Assembly (NCBI GenBank): GCA_038030265.1 | Contig: CM075937.1 | Span: 2,418,001 to 2,482,000 of the forward strand | Source: Corythucha ciliata | Lineage: Eukaryota > Arthropoda > Insecta > Hemiptera > Tingidae | Length of the DNA stretch: 64,000 bases | Reading direction: 5' to 3' | Shown: positions 57,646-64,000 of the stretch, piece by piece | Numbering within the stretch: the stretch's first letter is position 1 | How the letters are laid out: the number at the start of each line of letters is the position of its first letter | Position numbers and translations under genes: made by a program | The notes under the pieces: generated by a model | What the model was told of the DNA's origin: nothing | The model's database searches: none | The model's input: only the letters and a program-made list of their open reading frames with translations

Positions 57646-59275
57646 TGCTATTGGTGGGGGGGGGGGGTAAACATGGATTCACAGTTTGCACACGAAATTT
57701 CGAGAGGCAGAACTTTGACAACCAACAAGTCACAACTTCAAAGAAGTGGTTCCACGTACTTGATACAGATCTTTCTATTTCATGCTCTGCATTGCAGGGC
57801 CTGCAATTTTCCCTCCTCCTTTAACACAGAATTTCGCAAGCTCGTCCCCCTCAAGACCTCGAATGCTGTATTATTTCTGCTTTTGACCCACCTTTTGCGG
57901 GGGCCGGCTGATTAAAATAACCAATTTCGCTGCCATGACTCTTCCAGCAATTTAGCGGATCTGTCACTAACAGAAACCAATTTCGTGGGTTTGGATCCAT
58001 AAAAATAGAATTTTCTGGGGGTTCGCTCATTAGAGACCCATCACTCTGTTTCTCGGCTGCTAATTGACATAGTGAGATAAAAGCCCCCCACCCCCACCCT
58101 ATAACTTAACAAAGCGCTGCGACTGTCTGGTTGATGTCGGGGCACGTGCCCCTTGACACTTCCTTACGTACGGCTCCAAGTTCTGACTTGGCTTCTGAGA
58201 GAGGTCACCCCGAAAATGAACTGAGAAAAGTGTTGGGCATTCACGACTCCAAAAATATTCTGAAGAAAATTGTATCAATTAGAGGCTATACTATATTTCA
58301 ATCAATTCGAATGGTATGTTGGGGCGAAGCAACCCCACCTTACCAACATTCGCAGTCGGCGCCGAATCGTTGGGTCTGGACTTACGCACAAGTTTCATCA
58401 CTCGAGTCATGATACAACGTTGTAGCGTTGTTTAGATTAAGAATCCAAAACGTCTATTATCTGTCAGTGACCAGGGGTAGTACAGGCAGACCGTCGATGA
58501 AGTTAATAATTCTTCACAAGCGCGCACGAAAGGGTTTGTGTACATTGAAGGCAAGCCGATCACATATCATAACAGCCGAAAGTTGATCAGTACCCCATGT
58601 TGACTGTTGCTGAAGGTCATCTAATTGGGAAGAAACAGAAGAGAAATAATTATAGTTTATCGATTCGTTACCTACTTCATTTATTTAACTGCATATCTAC
58701 TGATTTTGTCGGCGGGGAAGCCTATGAAACAACCACAATTCTAGTTCTGTCACGTGGAATATGCTCTCCCGGCGCGCGCCGGCCGGCTGTCAAGTTTGGT
58801 TTATTTATGAAATCAACTAGAAACTAGAAAGAATAACAAAAAACAAGGAACTCGAGGTGTGTATTTTCTGAAAACCAATGGACTACGCCATTCATTTATG
58901 CACGATAATATACTCACTTTTAAAAAGAATGTTGAATACACGCACTGTTACTTCGGCACACCGGACAGATTATCGTTTTTCCGGGTTTACGAAAAAAGAA
59001 ATTAAGTGAGAAAACGTGAAAATAAAGTCACTTCACTGCGAGACGGTTCAAATTATAACATGGATAAATAATGTCAAATGAGAGGTTTCCGTCTTTGACA
59101 TGTTACCCGGAAGGGTAGCTTCACTTGAAAAGATACTTTTTCCTTCAGTTATGATTTGGTCAGGGATTTTGGAAGACACTCCCTCCATGTTATTCCTCCT
59201 CTATGCTAATAATATATTATTCAGAAACTGAATGTTGTTATTAGTCAAATTTTATTTTATCCTTTTTTTTTGTCG

Positions 59276-59422
59276 TCATGGCAACGAAGTGTTTAATCCC
59301 ATTTTCCGAGAAAGGTCGTCGAGACGGGGTTTGTGAAGAGGCTTGGTCATAATATCGGCTACTTGAAATTCAGTTGAAATTCGAGTTACTTGAATTTCGC
59401 CGTTTGTAACAAGCTCCCTCAC
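59276..59422 (-). pseudogene. Ty1/copia RNase H C-terminal remnant, copy B
   Basis: Same content as 44,711-44,857: VRELVTNGEIQV..., ADIMTKPL, stop TGA at 59,276-59,278. The target duplication TCCCTCAC is at 59,415-59,422. Confidence 0.75.
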
Positions 59423-62400
59423 CAGGGGTGGGCAAAATACTTAGAAAATGTATTTTAAATACAAAGCCCAAAATACTTTCAAAAATTTATTTTAAATACT
59501 GAAATACAAATACTTTTTGAATTGTATTTTGAATAAAATACAAGTACAATTTAAAATACTTTTCAAAAATTCGATTTAGATGGCAGATAGTGCGAAAAAC
59601 ACGAAAAATAAATAATTCAAAAATATCAGGTCCTTCAATAGACAAGTTGACAAAATGTAGCAGCGCGAAATGGCGCTGCGCCGCGATGCGCAAAAAAAAG
59701 GAGACAAGTTGTCACCAAGTATTTAGTACCGAACCGGCGAGCACTGGTGGATCGTGAGCTGAAAAGGAGGTGAGGTCACTGGTGGACCTATATCGGGGCC
59801 CGGGGTAGAAGTCTTCAAGAGGCCCCTAAAAGTCTCTAACTATACATAAAACCTCTATTGGTAACCTCTAAGGCCTTTTCCTAATTTTAGCCATGGCCTT
59901 TTCCACATATTGTAGGCAAATTAGCGCTATTTCTACAGTCTATCCGCTAAACAGCGCTTATGCCAAGTTTAACCTGCGAATTTCTCCATTTTAGCCGCGA
60001 ATGAGTGCTTTTTGTCAACTTTAACAGCAAATTAGCGCTTTTCGCCGCAAATTAGCAACTAATTAGCGGGGTAATCCCCCCCCAATATAAAGACATAAAT
60101 ATGCGCTTTTCCCCAACATTAGCAGCAAAGTAGATTTGGTATCCTGTGAATCAGCGATGTTTCTTCAACTTTCCTCGAGTTGGCGTTTTCCACAATTTTA
60201 GCTGCAAATTAGCTATTTTATCTAGCGGTTTACTCAGTATGAGCTGAAAATTACTCAATATTAGTCGTAAAATTCTCGAAATGTTTACCACAAATTAGCA
60301 TTTTTTTGTTCACCGTAACCATACACTGCGGAATAGCGATTTCGTCTCAGTTTTACCCGCGAATTTGCGAGTTTTTCACTCATGGCCATAAATTAGCGCT
60401 TTTTCTCAATTTTAGCCCCAGTCTCCCGAGGAAGCCGCTAATTAACGTATTTCCAATTTTTGACGCAAATTTAAATTTGTCTCAATTTTAGCCGAGCGCT
60501 TTTTCGTAATTTTAGCAGTGCAGTAGCTATTTCTAGCCCGTGTATTAGCGAATTTTGTTCATTTTAGCCAAGAATTGGCGTTTTCCGTTATTTTTACTGC
60601 AAATCGGCAATTCTTCCAGTGAATTAGCACTTTTTGTTTCAATTTATGCTGAAAATTAACTTTTCTCTTTAATCTAGCCAGAATAATTACTGATTTTCTC
60701 TATATTAGCCGCAAATTGGCACCGCATTAGTTATTTTTTTCAATTTTAATTATATGTAGAATAGGGCTTCATCTCAGTTCTAGCCGTGAATCAGTGTTTT
60801 TTCTTTTACTTATAACCATGAATTTGCCGTTTACCTCAATTTCAGCCACAAAGTTGTTGTCAGAAGGCGGAATTAGAAATTCCAACACACTTTATCCGCG
60901 ATTATTTTCCTCAATTTTAGCCGTAAATTCGCGTTTTTTTCAACTTTAGCTGCTTTGAAGCGTTTCTATAATCTGTGAATAAGCGAATTATCTTAATTTT
61001 TCAGCCACGAATTCGTGATTTTCTCAAATTTTAGCCGGGAATAACACTTTTTCCCATTTTGAGCTGAAAACGAGAGTTTTTATTTATTTATGACGGGCTA
61101 ATTATAGTGAATTTTTCAATATTAGCTGGTTTTTTTTTTTACACTTCAGTCCCACGTTGGCATTTTTCCTTCAATTTTTGCTATCGATTAGCGTGTATTG
61201 TTTAGTTTTAGCCTCGAACAGAAGCTACGCATTTGCGTTTTGTCAATTTTTCAAGGTTTAGCGACTTTGTGGGTCGCGCTCTCTTCGGTATACAAAATTA
61301 CCGCCAACGAAAAATTTAGAGATCTTTTTTATAACGACAATGAAAAATTTGGAAAATACGAACACGCGATCAAACTGACTAATGTTGTTTTTTTAACATA
61401 ATATTTGTTATTTAAAAAAATAAAAATTGAGGTTTGTTAGCTGTTGGCACGCTACAACTTTAACCAATTTTGGCCACGGGTTAGCGCTTTCAATCAATTT
61501 TAGCAGTGCAGAAGGGATTCTTTCGTTTGTTTGGCGATTTTCCTCCATTTTAGCCATGATTTGGCGTTTTCCTCATTTTCAGCTGCAGTTTAGCCATTTT
61601 TTAGCAGCCAATTAGCACTTTTTTCGCAGTTTGAGTTGAAAATTAGTGTTTTTCTTAAAGTTGGCCCCGCTAATTAATATTATTGTCAATTCTAGCCGCG
61701 TAGTTTTTTTAGGTTTTAGCCCGCGTAAGCAATTTTTTTCTACGGATTAGCGCTGTTTCTCAGTTTGAGCCTCGATTCTTTCAGAAGCTATACAGATTAT
61801 CGTTTTCTCAATTTCAGCCGCGCATTATTGATTTTTCTTCATTTCAGCTGTGAAATAGCGTTTTCTGATAATTTTGCAGCGAATTAGCACATTATCTATT
61901 CCCTTTTTTTTATTAATAGGCGATTTTTCGCCATTTGAGCTGTGAATTTGCCATTTTGGTCCAGTTTAAACTCGAATTAGCGTGGTTTTCGCAATAATTG
62001 CCACGAGTTTTGTTCACTTGTACAGCTTTGTGTACTTGTAGGCTAGGGCTCCGTATGATCCATTTTTGTGCAAAGTTTCCATCCGCTAGCATCATTTTTG
62101 CGGCAGTTGTGCTAACAAGGAATTCGGAACTTCCACCTCCCACCATGACTACCCTTCCCTCTCCACTTTTTCGAAAAATGAAAACGTGAATCGAAGGCTG
62201 TTATTACACCGGGTTTTTGTCCCAAATATGGTGTCACTAAGTTGGGTTATACTGGTGAATGGTGGCGAAGAAGTGGAAACTTAAGAACGTTGAAATTAAA
62301 AGTATTTGTATTTGTATTTTCGTGGAGTGAAATACAAAATACTTTTGAAAATGTTTTTCAAATACAAAGCCCAAAATTCTTTCAAAAATGTATTTTAAAT

Positions 62401-62509
62401 ACAGAAATATAAATACTTTTCCAAAAGTATTTAAATACAAATACAAAATACGTATTTTGTATTTAAAATACAAAGTATTTTAAATACTCAAGTATCTTGT
62501 CCACCCCTG
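59423..62509. mobile_element. hAT-like non-autonomous element, copy B, 3,087 bp
   Basis: Same insertion as 44,858-47,818, here with an exact 8-bp duplication TCCCTCAC on both sides (59,415-59,422 and 62,510-62,517). It is longer than copy A through insertions near 59,750 (about 18 bp), 60,070 (about 30 bp) and 60,413-60,490 (about 80 bp). The last is itself family I-like repeat. No transposase. Confidence 0.85.
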
Positions 62510-62752
62510 TCCCTCACGAAGAAATGCCTCGTCTTGATATGCTTTGTTCGTTTAAGGAACTCCAGATTGTTCGATAGTCGAACCGCGTCTTCATTATCAA
62601 CGAAGAGGGTAGGCATCGCTTCCATTCAAATGATGGCTCCTAGTAGTCTCTTGAGCCACACGACTTCTCTAGCTGCTTCGCTCGCTGCAACTATTTCAGC
62701 TTCGGTTGTTGAAATGGCCACTGTTGCTTGCCTCTGGCCTGACCAAGAAACT
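62510..62752 (-). pseudogene. Ty1/copia RNase H N-terminal part, copy B
   Basis: Equivalent of 47,819-48,060 with scattered substitutions. AISTTEAE and RTKHIKTRHFF remain readable. It meets the gypsy fragment head-to-head at about 62,754. Confidence 0.72.
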
Positions 62753-62754
62753 GC

Positions 62755-63205
62755 TCAGCAGAATTCCAAATAATGCTAGACCTCGGCATCTGTCGTCCCT
62801 CTAAATCTTGTTGGTCTAGTCCGCTTCACCTCGTTCCTAAAAAAGACGGCACCTGGCGACCTTGTGGTGATTTCCGACGCCTAAACGCTGTCACCAAACC
62901 TGACCTCTACCCTCTCCCTCATCTTCACGGGACGACAATTTACTCGAAGCTAGATCTCCTTCGAGCACACAACCAAACACCAGTCGCACCTTCCGACATC
63001 GAAAAAACCGCCATCATCACACCTTTCGGCCTTTTTGAGTTTCCGATTATGTGTTTTGTTTAACGCAACGCCGGTCAATCATTTCAGCGATTCATGGATG
63101 AAATACTTCGCGACCTTCCCTTCATCTTCGTTTACCTCGACGATGCGCTTATCGCTTCCAAATCTCCCGCAGAACATCTGGAGCATCTCACTCTCGTTTT
63201 CCAGC
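62755..63205 (+). pseudogene. Ty3/gypsy reverse transcriptase fragment, copy B, more complete
   Basis: It opens like copy A and continues through [14 protein letters not shown] (first catalytic Asp block), [12 protein letters not shown], then an in-frame TAA near 63,060, then [15 protein letters not shown] and [10 protein letters not shown] (YLDD near 63,132). It ends at the LTR junction at 63,206. The single nonsense codon and the truncation make it non-functional. It shows the ancestral state of the 40-bp segment lost from copy A. Confidence 0.82.
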
Positions 63206-64000
63206 TGTAGCGTTAGGTTTTCTTAGTTAGATGGGGTCGCTACTTTTCCCCCGGTAAGTTTTTTTTGTAGGTCCTCTCTCACCTGTGGGTTTTGGTACAG
63301 GATTGGGGTAAAGAAAATTGAAACATTGCGGGGTGAAGTTGTCTTTATTTACCAGATTGAACGAAAGAGTTAAATAGAACTGTACAATATTTACAAGTGG
63401 GGAACCCCCTCTCCCCGATGAACTCCGCGGCAACACGCCCGCACGAGAAGTTGAGCCCCGAGGTACAAGGACCCGAAACCAACACTGACACGGCGTGCAA
63501 GAAAGGAAATTCGCTCACCAGATTCTGGTATTCCAACAAGTGACGACTTCGAAGTTGAACGAGGAATGGTTCTCAATATGGTCCCAAAAGCGGCGTGTTC
63601 GGTGGAGCAATCAGACTTGGGGGTAGCTTATCGCTTCAGTATGTGGTTGGTTGAGCCGGGGTCTGGCGACAACAATGAGTTGCTAACGTCGGTTGAGAAA
63701 GTGAGACAGCGTTCTCAACGAGGAAGTTCTCTGAAGAAGAAGACAAGGACGACGGTTGAGAAAGTGAGACAGCTTTCTCAACGAGGAAGTTCACTAAAGA
63801 AGACGACCAGGACACGGCGGTTCTTGTTGCGGCAAGAACGACTTGACTATTACTCGAACGCACTCTGCGGGTAGGAATCTCAAACTGGCTCACTGCTCTG
63901 CTCTGGCACACCCTGTTCACGGGTTACTCACTCACTCACGACTTTGCTTTTCACACAGATATCCGAGCCTTCCCGCTGTTCGAGACCGACTGTCCAAACT
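63206..64000 (-). mobile_element. LTR, copy B (cut by window end)
   Basis: It begins TGTAGCGTTAGG like 48,475 and matches that LTR to the last base of the window. The AATAAA on the minus strand and the 63-bp tandem pair are conserved. Confidence 0.65.

Larger units (their letters stand above)
52402..64000 (+). repeat. Segmental duplication, copy B (truncated by window end)
   Basis: Same order and orientation as copy A (from 37,889), offset 14,513 bp at the left and 14,729 bp at the right because of indels. Larger differences: about 50 bp extra at 57,410-57,460, three insertions inside the hAT-like element, and 40 bp retained in the gypsy fragment. Substitutions are sparse, indicating a recent event. 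Confidence 0.92.

Overview
The window reads as repeat-dense nuclear DNA of an invertebrate, most likely an arthropod. It holds several retrotransposon lineages typical of such genomes, long AT-rich degenerate repeats, homopolymer runs, and no operons or bacterial signals. A sap-feeding hemipteran (for example a whitefly) is only a guess from the general look of the repeats. I found no intact host gene, and everything that looks coding is mobile-element protein or a retrocopy.

Layout. (1) 1-5,829: AT-rich DNA with three families of degenerate short-period repeats and a small hairpin element. (2) 5,830-22,100: a head-to-tail array of three related non-LTR retrotransposons (E1, E2, E3) on the + strand. 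Each encodes a zinc-knuckle gag-like ORF1 and an ORF2 with endonuclease, reverse transcriptase and, in E1 and E3, RNase H. The set resembles the I superfamily. (TAA)n tracts abut the 5' ends of E1 and E3. E1 joins a 5'-truncated E2 in frame, and E3 ends against a reverse-strand reverse transcriptase piece of a different LINE. (3) 22,850-34,800: AT-rich DNA with hairpin elements, an LTR/primer-site/gag remnant, a 1.6 kb hAT-like non-autonomous element with an 8-bp target duplication, and long repeat tracts. (4) 34,799-37,755: an inverted, rearranged hAT-like copy split by a 458-bp solo LTR. (5) 37,889-49,271 and 52,402-64,000: two direct copies of a segmental duplication about 14.5-14.7 kb apart, the second cut by the window end. 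Each copy stacks a copia RNase H remnant split by a hAT-like element, a gypsy reverse transcriptase fragment, and a roughly 1 kb LTR. (6) 49,709-50,626: a poly(A)-tailed, intronless, twice-frameshifted ORF with a cysteine-rich C terminus, lying between the two copies.

How it fits together. The autonomous LINEs are broken but recent enough to compare codon by codon. E2 keeps an open 926-codon endonuclease-RT frame. The hAT-like elements are non-autonomous: terminal inverted repeats and 8-bp target duplications, but repeat tracts instead of a transposase. The shared insertion point in copies A and B dates the hAT-like insertion before the duplication. The most unusual material is the (TAA)n-linked LINE array with its in-frame ORF2-gag fusion, the degenerate ~30-bp repeat families inside hAT-like termini, and the Cys-rich retrocopy.
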